DNA from: Knufia peltigerae
Lineage: Eukaryota > Ascomycota > Eurotiomycetes > Chaetothyriales > Trichomeriaceae
NCBI GenBank assembly: GCA_030247855.1
Contig: JAPDRN010000007.1
Span: 434,001 to 498,000, forward strand
DNA: 64,000 bases
Direction: 5' to 3'
The position numbers and the translations under genes were made by a program. Within the stretch, counting starts at the first letter, position 1, and each line of letters starts with the position of its first letter. The notes under the pieces are model-generated. The model was not told the origin of the DNA. It worked only from the letters and a program-made list of their open reading frames with translations, and searched no databases. Shown here one piece after another: positions 11,411-21,103 of the stretch.

Positions 11411-12580
11411 ATGCTAGCGACCTCTCCGTCGCCTTCTCTATCCGCGTGTCACCACGATCCTACAGCCTTCTCTCCGCGGCATGCGGCGCAGTATGAGCAA
11501 TCTTCCTATGCTGCAAAGTCTGCCTCTGCCTCCGCCTCCCGCTCCTCGCTGAACGATCAGTCGGCTTCTTCTTCTCCTCCTCCCGCTCCTCGAAAGTCTC
11601 TCTTCACTCCTCCCGACACCTCGTCCAGACCTCGTCGATACCCTAGCTCGAGATCTCTCGACAACTACGCCGCCCCTCCACCCCCACGTGCTACAATGGT
11701 GGACGCTGGCACGCAATACTCCCCGCCCGGACCAAAAGCGCCCTCACCACCGAGCACGCATGTTCCTACGCCCACGATAGCACACCTGCAACTCTCGGAA
11801 AAAGAAGAACTGAAATCTCGAGCCCTGGGCCGGGATGATCGAGCCGCCCCACAAAGAAACACTTCTACACGACCACCAGATGCTACCTCCTCTCTCCCCA
11901 AACCAAGCGGCACGCCTGGGCAAGGCGCACTGTCACAGGGCAAGCGGTCTGCAGACGGTCCTGCCGCTCAAAGCCCTCCTGCCGCTGCCAATGGCGACGT
12001 GCTACCCACCACAGACGTACAGTCCCCCGTGAAGAAACACCGCCCAGATGCCCCTCCAGCACGCATCATGCCCCTTCTCTACCAGAATTGCAACACCCGC
12101 GATCTCGTCGTCCTGATATCGTCCATGCTCATGGAACTGATACGGTACAACGACGCCATCCCCCTGCGTGAAGGACAACTCACCCGCTTCCACTCCCGAG
12201 CACCCCCTGGCATTTCCGTCCTCGACTACCTACAACGTCTGACCACACACGCGACACTATCTCCACCCATCTTACTCAGCGTGGTATACTATATCGACCG
12301 ATTGTGTGCCTTGTACCCGGCCTTCACCATCAGCAGTCTGACCGTGCATCGTTTCCTCATCACGAGTGCCACGGTGGCGAGTAAAGGATTGAGCGACTCG
12401 TTCTGGACGAACAAGACGTACGCCAGGGTGGGCGGAGTGAGCATGAAAGAGCTGGCCTTGCTGGAACTGGAGTTTCTCACTAGAATGGAGTGGCGCATCG
12501 TCCCCAAGCCGGAGGTCCTGGTGGATTACTACAAGTCGTTAATCGAGAGGAGTGATCAATATCAATTAGAGGATGAATGA
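11411..12580 (+). CDS. PHO80/PREG-like cyclin
   Basis: Cyclin of the PHO80 family (Neurospora PREG, Aspergillus PhoB). It is expected to pair with a PHO85-type kinase and to restrain the phosphate-starvation transcription factor. Single exon, 389 aa. Residues 1-215 are Ser/Pro-rich and low in complexity. Residues about 217-375 form the cyclin box, beginning ARIMPLLYQNCNTRDLVVLI and continuing with PPGISVLDYLQRLTTHATLS, LSVVYYIDRLCALYPAFTIS, HRFLITSATVASKGLSDSFW and the family signature TNKTYARVGGVSMKELALLE, then FLTRMEWRI. The long N-terminal extension is common in filamentous fungal homologues. A PCL6/PCL7-type cyclin is the main alternative within the same family, so no symbol is given. Confidence 0.85.
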   Translation: MLATSPSPSLSACHHDPTAFSPRHAAQYEQSSYAAKSASASASRSSLNDQSASSSPPPAPRKSLFTPPDTSSRPRRYPSSRSLDNYAAPPPPRATMVDAGTQYSPPGPKAPSPPSTHVPTPTIAHLQLSEKEELKSRALGRDDRAAPQRNTSTRPPDATSSLPKPSGTPGQGALSQGKRSADGPAAQSPPAAANGDVLPTTDVQSPVKKHRPDAPPARIMPLLYQNCNTRDLVVLISSMLMELIRYNDAIPLREGQLTRFHSRAPPGISVLDYLQRLTTHATLSPPILLSVVYYIDRLCALYPAFTISSLTVHRFLITSATVASKGLSDSFWTNKTYARVGGVSMKELALLELEFLTRMEWRIVPKPEVLVDYYKSLIERSDQYQLEDE

Positions 12581-13589
12581 GTTGGGCTGGGGAGGAAGAG
12601 GAAGGGACGTCCTGTCGGGCTGTTCACCTCTACATGAACATGCGCACATTGGCCACACCTTTTTACCTTTACGACTTGTCTATCCCCCCGTGGCCTTGTT
12701 TTTACGTTACGAATTTTATGATGATAATACCACGAGCACAAATCCAAAAGGTTTTGCACTGCATCCATCCAGACTAGCTAGCGTTACGGATTAGGCAGAA
12801 AAATCTATAAGATCATTGCTATATGGATAGACCACCTTTGAGATTGGCCATGAATGACTTGCTGTGCCCAAATACGTTTGAAGTCGATATGTCACAGGTT
12901 TTGTTTGTTTCGCCACAGAAACGTCGAGCAGATGGGAATCCGTAGTTCGTGGTCGGCCATTGACTCACTATCTACCACATAAGTTTACGGATTACGGGGC
13001 TTTTGATACCTAGGTATCTTCTGGAATGGTAGATGGTGGTGGGTTTCCTTTTTTCAATCTCGAGCCAGAAGGAATTGCAAAAACAAGAAGGAAACCCCCC
13101 AACAAAGGCTCGCAAAACGCTCAACGTTCAACGCTCAATGTTCTTCAAAGATACACAAGGCTGCATCCACCACGCTCAGAATCACCCTCAAACTCCCATC
13201 GCTGTACTCGGTAACGGAGTAAAAAGAAGTACCTAGGTAGTGTACCGGTCGTAGGCAAGAAAAAGAAAAAACATCCGATCCTTCGTGACGAGGTGAGAAA
13301 GTAAGTACCCTGATGTTTGGGGTCTGACGAGGATACTTTGTTGGACGTAGGTACTCCATAAAACTAAGGTATGGATTCTTCTTCCCCCCCCCCCCAAACA
13401 CCCATGAACAACCAAAAGTGACCCAGGCACTTGTATCAAAGTACTAGGTACTAAACAAAGAAGGCGTGTGTACCTAGGTAACGTGTCCTCTGTACTCCGT
13501 ATACAACCGATCAAAAATGACTCTCAAAGACTACAGATCCACCATGTGTGTGTGTGTGTGTGTGTAGACAAGTCTGTCTGTCTGGCTAA
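12581..13589. other. Intergenic with clustered TACCTAGGTA palindromes
   Basis: Convergent 3' flanks of the cyclin and chromodomain genes. The stretch holds three perfect TACCTAGGTA palindromes (13007-13016, 13230-13239, 13471-13480), a TACTCCGTA at 13493-13501, a C homopolymer at about 13386-13396 and a TG dinucleotide repeat at about 13545-13565. No gene was seen. Confidence 0.6.
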
Positions 13590-16500
13590 CTAGCCAGAAG
13601 GACCTTTTCTCGACGGGGCCTGCTTTTCAGGCTTGTCAATCATCTCGACAAACTTGGCGGGTGTGCAGAAATAGATGTGGCAAGAATTCTTGACGTTATC
13701 GTTGGTCCACTCTTCATCGACAAGGGAAAAGTCCCTGTAGTGTTCGACGTGCATCGCGGCCCACCCGACGAAATACTGCACCAGGATCTCGTCGCGCGCC
13801 TGCACGCGACTAGCTGCCATTGATAATGGACGACGAGGAGGGGGAGGCTCTGTATCGTCCGCACCATCAGGTTGGTCGTGGTCGGGGTTGTGGTCACCAC
13901 GGTCGTCGTCGTCGTCGTCATTGTACCCAGGGAGGTCACAAGGGACCGAGACCATGAAACCATGCTCTTCACCCGGCTCTTCGGCCGCGAGCCACCAATC
14001 CGGATCGTCCTTGGTCGCGGCGTCGAGGTTCGCGTGAGCCTGCGTGTCGAGTCGCTGCAGCACCTCGAGGATGCCGAGATACTGGTCTTGTGTCGATTTC
14101 TCGGCCTCGTCGTCATCTTCCTCTTCCCCGGCCTCTTTCTCCTTTGCCCCACGTTCAGGCTCGAGCAGGCGTCGGAGGATCCATTCCCGCGCGTCCGGCA
14201 CGAGTCCCATCTTGTGCGTCTGCACCTTGCCACTCCCCTTTTTCTCGAACCATTTCATCATGACCAGCACTTCCGCGGGAAAGTCTAGCAAGCTGCTCTC
14301 GGTGATGAACACGACCGTGCCTCGTGTGAAGATCCTGTTTAGAGCGACGTTACCGCCGCCACCGCCGCCGCCACCGTCCGTACACTCGTCGGCCCCGGAA
14401 AGGGAGGCGTTAAAACCGACAAGACCTCTGGACAGATGGGAAGCGAGATTCTTCATGGTGTAGTAGACGGGAGACCCTCGTCGGAACAGCACGATACCCG
14501 ACTTCGAGGAAAGCTCCGTCCGGAAGTCCGACCACGCCTCTTTCTCATCGTCGAGGAAGATGGCTCGCTTCCGGACATCGTGCACGAGAAGCCACTCTTC
14601 GACCGCGCGCGCTTCGGCAGGATGAGACTTTGCAAAGGCAATGTAAAAGATCTTCTTCTTCCTGACCTCACGGTCGCCCATATTCCCAAGGTCCTTGAAG
14701 TTTGCGGAAAACGATACCGCCGGTGCTGCTGCCCTTGTGTCTGATTTGCTCACCATCCCATCGTGCGAGTCCTGTCGAGGCTGGCCCGGGCTTTGAGGCG
14801 TTCGAAGCGACCTTGGTGAACGTTCACCGAAATAAGGGGACCTAGCACGGACTAAGGTGCCGGACGTTTCTACAGTGAGGTTGGAGTCCTCCGTATCTCG
14901 CCGTGTCGTTGCAACGGCTTGTGCTTTTAGGGAAGGAAGTCTGCAGGAAGATGTCGGAAGTGAAGCCGCAGCTACGGGTCGGGGGTTGACATCTTTATCC
15001 TGGGACAATACCCAAGTCGCCAGGTTCACGTCATGGTTCTCGTTCCTAACGAGGAGATGGAGTCGGGAAACCAACCCTGGCACTGGTATCGATCCGAGGA
15101 ACTTCCACGAGGGCGCTCTGCATGAGTACAAGACTACCACAAACCCGGGCGTGGTAGATCCAGGAAACTCCCAGACAGCGCAAACATCTTGTGTCTCTAG
15201 GTGCTCTGCCAAACTCGCAGTGCTAGATTCCGTGTCTTCATACGGCTGGATCAAACCCAGGCCAATTTGAGTTGTTAGCTTCGAAGTTGTTATGTTAGTA
15301 CTGGAATCCGTATCGCCAACTATGTAAGGAAAGAAAAGAAAGAAGAAACTCACATTTGTTCTAAAAGAGACGAACTTGGCTTTGTTCATCACACATTGCT
15401 CTTGAAAGTGAATCACCACATCATGCCCCTGCTTGGCAGCTACGAATTTAGCGACGAGCCAGCTTGGGAAACGGAGGACCTTGAGGCGCCCGACAGAGTG
15501 ACTGCCATAGCGCAGAATAAAAACTAGCTCTTCCCCCTGCTGACTCCGCCCATCTCTGACAGTGGCTGTCTTCATATTTTGTCCATTTCGCACTGGCATC
15601 GACGATACGCGAGCTGGAATAGATAAAGGTTGAGCATCGCTCTCTGCGGCATCAGAACGCCGCCTTGAAGGCGTGGCATTTTCTCGTCTTGCGATCGATG
15701 CTATATTCGAGATGAAAGTGGACGGTTGCGAAACAGTTCTGGAGAAGTTGGGTTTCTGTTTTGTTATCTCGGGCACCGACGTGCGAGAATGCGATTCCGC
15801 GGAATGAGGTGTAACATCAGCAGCCACGGGCCCATTTTCAGTGACCTCATCAGTGGCTGAAGTTTGAAACGAGGTGAGCTCGTCCCGGCCAGCTATTATA
15901 GAAGGAGGGGAGCTAGGTGGCTGCGTCCGAGTAGAACTATCCGCTCTATCCTTAACAATTTCGCGAGGAGGACTTTGCGGGCCATGCGTTAGCGCCATAG
16001 GGGTTGGCCGGTCTGTATTGAGCGGCATAGTTGGGCACGTTGGTCTCGAGGTGGGGTGCTCTGGAGGGATATTCCGAACGACAGTCGTCGCCAGGATCGG
16101 TGGCGTGCTTGGGGCCTGCGGACAGGTGACTCCTGCCAAATGTGCCGAAGGAGCATGGAGGAGATCATTGTCCGCGCCAGTATTCACCGTCTGCTCCAAA
16201 GATGTCTCAGGCACGAAAAGAGGCGATTCATCGCATGCATCGAGTGGCTTGTCCTGGTACTGATCATCCTTGACCTTTGGTAATTCAAATTCGATGGGCG
16301 CTCTAAGTTCAAGTTTCGATATATCTGGAGTTGCTTCGCGCCTAGCATGCTTCTGGTAGTTGTTCATGTGCCTCAAAGTATGGAAACGGTCACCAATATC
16401 GAAATGGTCTCTCTTGGTGTTGATCAACGATACCTTGCCGGAGCCTTGTTTGGGAATCCTGCTTGCTATACCCTTCTTGGAACCAAACGTCGGGATACGA

Positions 16501-17060
16501 GATAAGGAGGCTTGTGTACTAAGCTTTCCCGATGTCTGCTGGGTCGTCGCTTGCGTAGTTGTCTGCAGCTGGTGTTGCTCCACTGAGAACTCATCTGATC
16601 GTGTTGATGACTTTTGTCGTTCTGTCGAAGTGTGCTGCGATGAAGGGACTCTTCTCACAGCGGAGTCTATTGTGGAGTCCAGAATATTATCATTGTCTGA
16701 AGGGCTGTCTTCCGAAGATAGATGCCTTGCCTTTTTGGCCTTTTTGGCCCTATTTGCCCTTTTTGCCCTTTTTGCTTTTTTGGCCTTTTTCTGTATCTTA
16801 TATGCCTTCATCTTGGCCTCTACTTCCGCAACTTCGGCTTCGTCGAGGTGGTCACCGTTGGCCCATTGCAGTTGCCACTCGGCCAGAGTCTCATCGTTGA
16901 AATTCTCCCTAGGCTCCCAGGTACAATCTTCATTCTGGTACCCCTCCCATTTCGCAAGGTAATATGTTGCTCCATTTATAGTCCGCGAAGCCAAGATTCG
17001 CTCCAATGGGTACTCCCTAACTTCAATCTCTGAGGGCTTGAGATCGTCAAGAGTGGCCAT
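13590..17060 (-). CDS. Large chromodomain protein, function unassigned
   Basis: A continuous frame of 1156 codons. Residues about 12-62 are a chromodomain (VREYPLERILASR, YYLAKWEGYQNEDCTWEP) with a complete aromatic cage at Tyr17, Trp38 and Tyr41, so methyl-lysine (probably H3K9me) binding is inferred. Residues 91-112 are a basic period-three repeat of two Lys/Arg plus Ala. About residues 115-500 are polar and probably disordered. Beyond that are folded-looking blocks (GEELVFILRYGSHSVGRLKV; RKKKIFYIAFAKSHPAEARA; GIVLFRRGSPVYYTMKNLAS) and a C-terminal block around VQYFVGWAAMHVEHYRDFSL. The layout recalls Chp1-like heterochromatin proteins, but I cannot name the later domains. A GTGAGT at 15353 could start an in-frame intron ending at 15279 or 15246, removing 25 or 36 residues. 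Confidence 0.8.
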   Translation of the reverse strand: MATLDDLKPSEIEVREYPLERILASRTINGATYYLAKWEGYQNEDCTWEPRENFNDETLAEWQLQWANGDHLDEAEVAEVEAKMKAYKIQKKAKKAKRAKRANRAKKAKKARHLSSEDSPSDNDNILDSTIDSAVRRVPSSQHTSTERQKSSTRSDEFSVEQHQLQTTTQATTQQTSGKLSTQASLSRIPTFGSKKGIASRIPKQGSGKVSLINTKRDHFDIGDRFHTLRHMNNYQKHARREATPDISKLELRAPIEFELPKVKDDQYQDKPLDACDESPLFVPETSLEQTVNTGADNDLLHAPSAHLAGVTCPQAPSTPPILATTVVRNIPPEHPTSRPTCPTMPLNTDRPTPMALTHGPQSPPREIVKDRADSSTRTQPPSSPPSIIAGRDELTSFQTSATDEVTENGPVAADVTPHSAESHSRTSVPEITKQKPNFSRTVSQPSTFISNIASIARRENATPSRRRSDAAESDAQPLSIPARVSSMPVRNGQNMKTATVRDGRSQQGEELVFILRYGSHSVGRLKVLRFPSWLVAKFVAAKQGHDVVIHFQEQCVMNKAKFVSFRTNVSFFFLFFPYIVGDTDSSTNITTSKLTTQIGLGLIQPYEDTESSTASLAEHLETQDVCAVWEFPGSTTPGFVVVLYSCRAPSWKFLGSIPVPGLVSRLHLLVRNENHDVNLATWVLSQDKDVNPRPVAAASLPTSSCRLPSLKAQAVATTRRDTEDSNLTVETSGTLVRARSPYFGERSPRSLRTPQSPGQPRQDSHDGMVSKSDTRAAAPAVSFSANFKDLGNMGDREVRKKKIFYIAFAKSHPAEARAVEEWLLVHDVRKRAIFLDDEKEAWSDFRTELSSKSGIVLFRRGSPVYYTMKNLASHLSRGLVGFNASLSGADECTDGGGGGGGGNVALNRIFTRGTVVFITESSLLDFPAEVLVMMKWFEKKGSGKVQTHKMGLVPDAREWILRRLLEPERGAKEKEAGEEEDDDEAEKSTQDQYLGILEVLQRLDTQAHANLDAATKDDPDWWLAAEEPGEEHGFMVSVPCDLPGYNDDDDDDRGDHNPDHDQPDGADDTEPPPPRRPLSMAASRVQARDEILVQYFVGWAAMHVEHYRDFSLVDEEWTNDNVKNSCHIYFCTPAKFVEMIDKPEKQAPSRKGPSG

Positions 17061-17670
17061 GTTGACGGTCTCGATATGTCAATACGCAGGCAGTAGTGAA
17101 AGCAGGGAGTTTGCAAGGTGGAAATAGAACAAGCCAGAGCTGGGGCAGAAGCGATGAGCAGAAGAGCAGGAGTAACGTTGCAGCGACCTTTGAGTCAAGC
17201 ATGATTGCTCAATTTTAGCAAGCCACAGAGTGAAACAACACCTTTCGAGCCTGTTGTTCTTGTCTCGGATTTCAAACCTTTCGACATTCGCCTTGTCTGA
17301 TGCATAGTCGCCTTGTCTGCTGTGTAGTGTCGTTAAACAGTATGTGAAGGGAAGTGAGACCGACCAATGAATTAGCATTTCAGCGCCAAGATGATTCACG
17401 TGACTAGCTGCTGGCCATGGGTCATCAGATTGCGATTCCAGACAGTTGAGGCTCCCATATGTCCAGCCCGCAAACCCAGAGCCACTCCTAACGACGTGGC
17501 CCGATATCACATCTGTCTCTCAATTCAACTACATCCACCGCGGTCAAACTACTGCTGAACAACGCTCCTGTTGACGAGTCGCGCGCCCATCCACCCCTTT
17601 GGACGTCCTCACGTTCTGACACCCTCATTTTCGTTGCCTTTAGAACCCCTCCCCTTCCCCAGATCTCAAC
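17061..17670. promoter_or_regulatory. Divergent promoter, chromodomain gene and RAB11
   Basis: A shared 610-bp upstream region. It has a CACGTGAC element at 17397-17404 near its middle and a pyrimidine-rich tract just before the RAB11 start at 17671. No coding sequence was seen. Confidence 0.45.
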
Positions 17671-18426
17671 ATGGCAAACGACGAATACGATTTCTTGTTC
17701 AAAGTTGTCCTCATAGGGGACTCAGGCGTAGGTAAATCCAACCTTCTCAGCCGGTTCACCCGAAACGAATTCAACCTCGATTCCAAATCCACCATTGGCG
17801 TCGAGTTTGCAACCCGATCAATCCAGGTCGACACGAAGACGATCAAGGCTCAAATTTGGGATACTGCTGGACAAGAAAGATACCGAGCCATCACATCCGC
17901 ATACTATCGAGGTGCTGTCGGTGCCCTCCTTGTCTATGATATCAGCAAGCACCAGACGTACGACAATGTGACCAGGTGGCTGAAGGAGCTCCGGGACCAT
18001 GCGGACGCCAACATTGTCATCATGCTGGTCGGGAACAAGAGTGATTTGCGACACTTGCGCGCCGTCCCAACCGAGGAGGCGAAGCAATTTGCCAGTGCGT
18101 ACCCGATCATATATCCACGCGGAGTAGTGAACAATTCTGTTGACACAAATACACACAGGCGAGAACAATCTATCCTTCATCGAGACTTCTGCCCTTGATG
18201 CTAGCAACGTCGAACTTGCCTTCCAGAACATCCTTACAGGTAAAATTCCCTTGCCCCTCCCTATGTGTCTCAATGCCGCTAAACATTCGCAAATTTAGAA
18301 ATCTATCGGATCGTGTCGAGCAAGGCCCTCGATCAGGGTGACGCGGCGCAGGCACCGACTGGCGGCGTGAAGATTGACATGACCCCGTCAGGGACACCGG
18401 ATGCAAAAGGCAACAAGTGTTGTTAG
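17671..18426 (+). CDS. Rab11/Ypt31-family small GTPase
   Basis: Rab GTPase of the Ypt31/Rab11 group, which acts at the late Golgi and recycling endosome in secretory vesicle formation. Exons are 17671-18094, 18159-18239 and 18299-18426, giving 210 aa. All nucleotide-binding motifs are present: P-loop GDSGVGKS (residues 16-23), switch I with STIGVEF, WDTAGQE, GNKSD and ETSAL. The effector sequence DEYDFLFKVVLIGDSGVGKS and the body through RYRAITSAYYRGAVGALLVY are diagnostic of Rab11. The C-terminus ends in CC, the double-geranylgeranylation signal. Introns carry GTGCGT and GTAAAA donors; splicing restores QFASENNLSFIETSALDASN and NILTEIYRIVSSKAL, both family-conserved. Confidence 0.95.
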
Positions 18427-18762
18427 ATTTCAAACCACCTTTTCACGAAGTATCGGGGAGCACTGGCGTCGTCCAACAAACATGAGGTTGAGTACATGTT
18501 TTGATGCGAGCATGAAACCATTGAAGGCTTCATTTTTACCGATGGGATGGCTTATGGTAGTGAGTTAATTCGGGCAATGCAAAGAGTCTTAGAGAAAACA
18601 TTTCGCTCTCACCAAAGTGTTCCCTTGTTGTTTCTCCTTGATGTATGGCCTGGGCTACTAAGACACTCGATACCGATCAAACGAGTGGATGTGCGTCTTT
18701 TTTAAAGGCGTCGATAGCGGGAAGAACATCTCGTATCAATGGCCCTGATTCCGTCTATCATT
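18427..18762. other. Intergenic between convergent RAB11 and F-box genes
   Basis: Convergent 3' flanks. No coding sequence or repeat was recognised. Confidence 0.4.
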
Positions 18763-19833
18763 CTAGGTCTCAGTTGATGGTCTATCTAGCACAATGCCTG
18801 CCGTCCCCTGCCAGATGGCCTCCCGGGTCAACTGCACATCCACACCACGAGTATGCAGCACCGCCGCCCAATCGTGAAACAGCATCGACCCGGACTCGAA
18901 GAAACATGCATCGCCGGTCTGGGCCTCGACATACTTTTCCACGTCCGCCTTGGACACCGCGTTGTCGTAGAGCCACAAAATCTGCGCCGGTGAGAATTTC
19001 AAGAACGACTGCACCAAGTAGAAGCTGTGTACGTCACTTCCCCACCCCGACATGTGTTTGTGCCGGAGTTCTTGCACCGAAGGTTTCGTTCTGTCCAGCA
19101 CCGTCATGTCGTGAGAAGTATAGAATATGTCACGATACGACCCGCTTACAGATCCGTGGTAGCTGCTGCGGTCGAAGGAGGTGTGCAGGGACGCGTGAGG
19201 GACGTGCCCGTGGAAATGTCTCGCATCGTCGGGCATCCTAGACCATACCTCTCCATCCGTCGGACAGATTTCTGTCGCCACGACTTGTTCAAATGTACAG
19301 CGTAGATCCTCGAGCTCGTACAGTTCCTCGGTGGGCCACGTGCGGAGCAGTTGCAATCGTTCGTTCGATGGCATCATGTCGAAGCGCAACATGCGTCCGA
19401 AGCGGCCGTGGAAAGCCTGTGTGTAGCTCCAGAACCGGTACACGGCGCGGCGCAGTCTTCGTGCTTCCGTGTCGTCGAGGAACCTGCGGGACATGCTCTC
19501 CGCCTCGGTCCAGCGAAAGCTGGGGTATAACGTGACAAGGCGTCCCGCTGTGCGTCCGACAGCGGCGGCTTGCGTCAACAGAGCGAATGAGAGTGGCGGA
19601 GTGCGCCGAACATGAAGCATTTGATTGTCGTTTTGGGTCAGGAGTTGGAGTATATCATCGAGCGGGCCCATCTCTTTATCTAGCGCGCTGAAGAAAAGGG
19701 AGAGCTTTTGCGACTTAGGAAGAAGGTCATGGAAGTAGCGGCATGTCAACGACAGGTTGATGATGTCGGACACTGAGGTGAGGGATTCGTAGATGTGGAC
19801 CATGATCTCTGGAGCGAGGTCTTGCATGGTCAT
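18763..19833 (-). CDS. F-box-like domain protein
   Basis: A single-exon gene of 356 aa. Residues about 4-45 (LAPEIMVHIYESLTSVSDII then NLSLTCRYFHDLLP) match an F-box helix set, so a role as an SCF substrate receptor is inferred. The remainder has no recognisable repeat (no WD40 or regular leucine-rich pattern). It is rich in Arg/Trp/Phe and resembles the long helical C-terminal part of lineage-specific fungal F-box proteins. The third codon is also Met, so the start could be two residues shorter. It is divergent from the FTA2-like gene across about 1 kb. The substrate is unknown. Confidence 0.7.
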   Translation of the reverse strand: MTMQDLAPEIMVHIYESLTSVSDIINLSLTCRYFHDLLPKSQKLSLFFSALDKEMGPLDDILQLLTQNDNQMLHVRRTPPLSFALLTQAAAVGRTAGRLVTLYPSFRWTEAESMSRRFLDDTEARRLRRAVYRFWSYTQAFHGRFGRMLRFDMMPSNERLQLLRTWPTEELYELEDLRCTFEQVVATEICPTDGEVWSRMPDDARHFHGHVPHASLHTSFDRSSYHGSVSGSYRDIFYTSHDMTVLDRTKPSVQELRHKHMSGWGSDVHSFYLVQSFLKFSPAQILWLYDNAVSKADVEKYVEAQTGDACFFESGSMLFHDWAAVLHTRGVDVQLTREAIWQGTAGIVLDRPSTET

Positions 19834-20844
19834 GGCCTAGTAAATATTAGATTGCTGTTGTTGCCCCGGGCCATCGCTCTGGAACTCACGATTTAATAGA
19901 TTTAGATGTCAGATAATTGAAACCAGGGGGGAAATATGAAATATGGAAAGCGACACTCGGCAGCTATATCTTGCTACCACGAATCCTGGGGCCTCACAGA
20001 GATGAGACCCCGGCATTGGGGCTATCATGATTGAGAGTGAACTTGGGAAAGCCGTTGGAGGTGAGCAGAGCAACGATGCTCTCGATACGAGAGCGAGACC
20101 CTGACGCCTCCATCGTGAACAACGAGGTCCGATGCAAACTTCAAAGGTCGAGGAAGATGTTGATGGGAGGTCCGCAGGAAGATGAATCACGAACTAGTTG
20201 CCTCGTGTTCACACCGCTGCTCACCCAGGCGACTACGAGTTACGGAGTTCCGCCAATCAAGTGCTCCGACTCCGTCCATATCACGTGAGCGTTCAGCCTC
20301 GTCAGCCAGAAGCATCATTTTGATGTCGCCCGAGCTGCCTACGGACCACCATAAAGCAAGGTAGGTGGGTAAGGAGGATCCCTACCTCTACAGGGTGTGT
20401 ACCCTTTGGGTCATCTCAAGGCTTTTGGTGGTTCCGACAAAAGGGGGAGGGTTGAGTGGCGTACGGAATGCCGCGTGGGCCCAAAAGAAACAAATCGTCC
20501 ACGAATCATTCACGAATCGTCCCTCGATCGTCCAGAAAGCATGGATCAGCCATGGACGTCAATTATGCAAACGTCTCCAGGTGATATGAGGATGCTCCCG
20601 AGTCACAATAATGGCGATCACATATAAAGCCCAACATGGCTCTCAGAAGTCACCATCGGCCTGCTCGCACACCATCTCTTCCTGTTCTCCTTCTTTGTCC
20701 CGAAAACGGTATTCGGAAAGCCACGGACCGCACCTCAGTGGAATGCAACTGGTTTCTTTTGTTTACTACCGAGTGGTTCTCACTGCCGCTTAAAAGCCTA
20801 ACCCTGCGCACTCAACCATTCGAACTCAGTTCATCCATTCCACC
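19834..20844. promoter_or_regulatory. Divergent promoter region of F-box and FTA2-like genes
   Basis: About 1 kb. A CACGTG core lies at 20282-20287. Several overlapping open frames exist here on the plus strand, but none carries conserved sequence. Sequence just before 20845 is leader-like. Confidence 0.4.
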
Positions 20845-21069
20845 ATGTACCCAGACTGGCCCGAATCAGAAGCGGACCTGATGCCGCTACCGCAGGTCGA
20901 TGGACCCAAGTTGAAGGCTTTCAAGTTTTCTCGTGCACGAAAGATCGATTTTCTCGAGTATGCTGGAGCAGGGACACATTCACAGGTCTTCAAAGTCAAG
21001 ATAGAAGGAGAGATCTATGCTCTCAAAGTAGTAAGTTGAGCTCTCCTCCTCCTCCTCCTCCTCCTCCTC

Positions 21070-21103
<34 letters not shown>

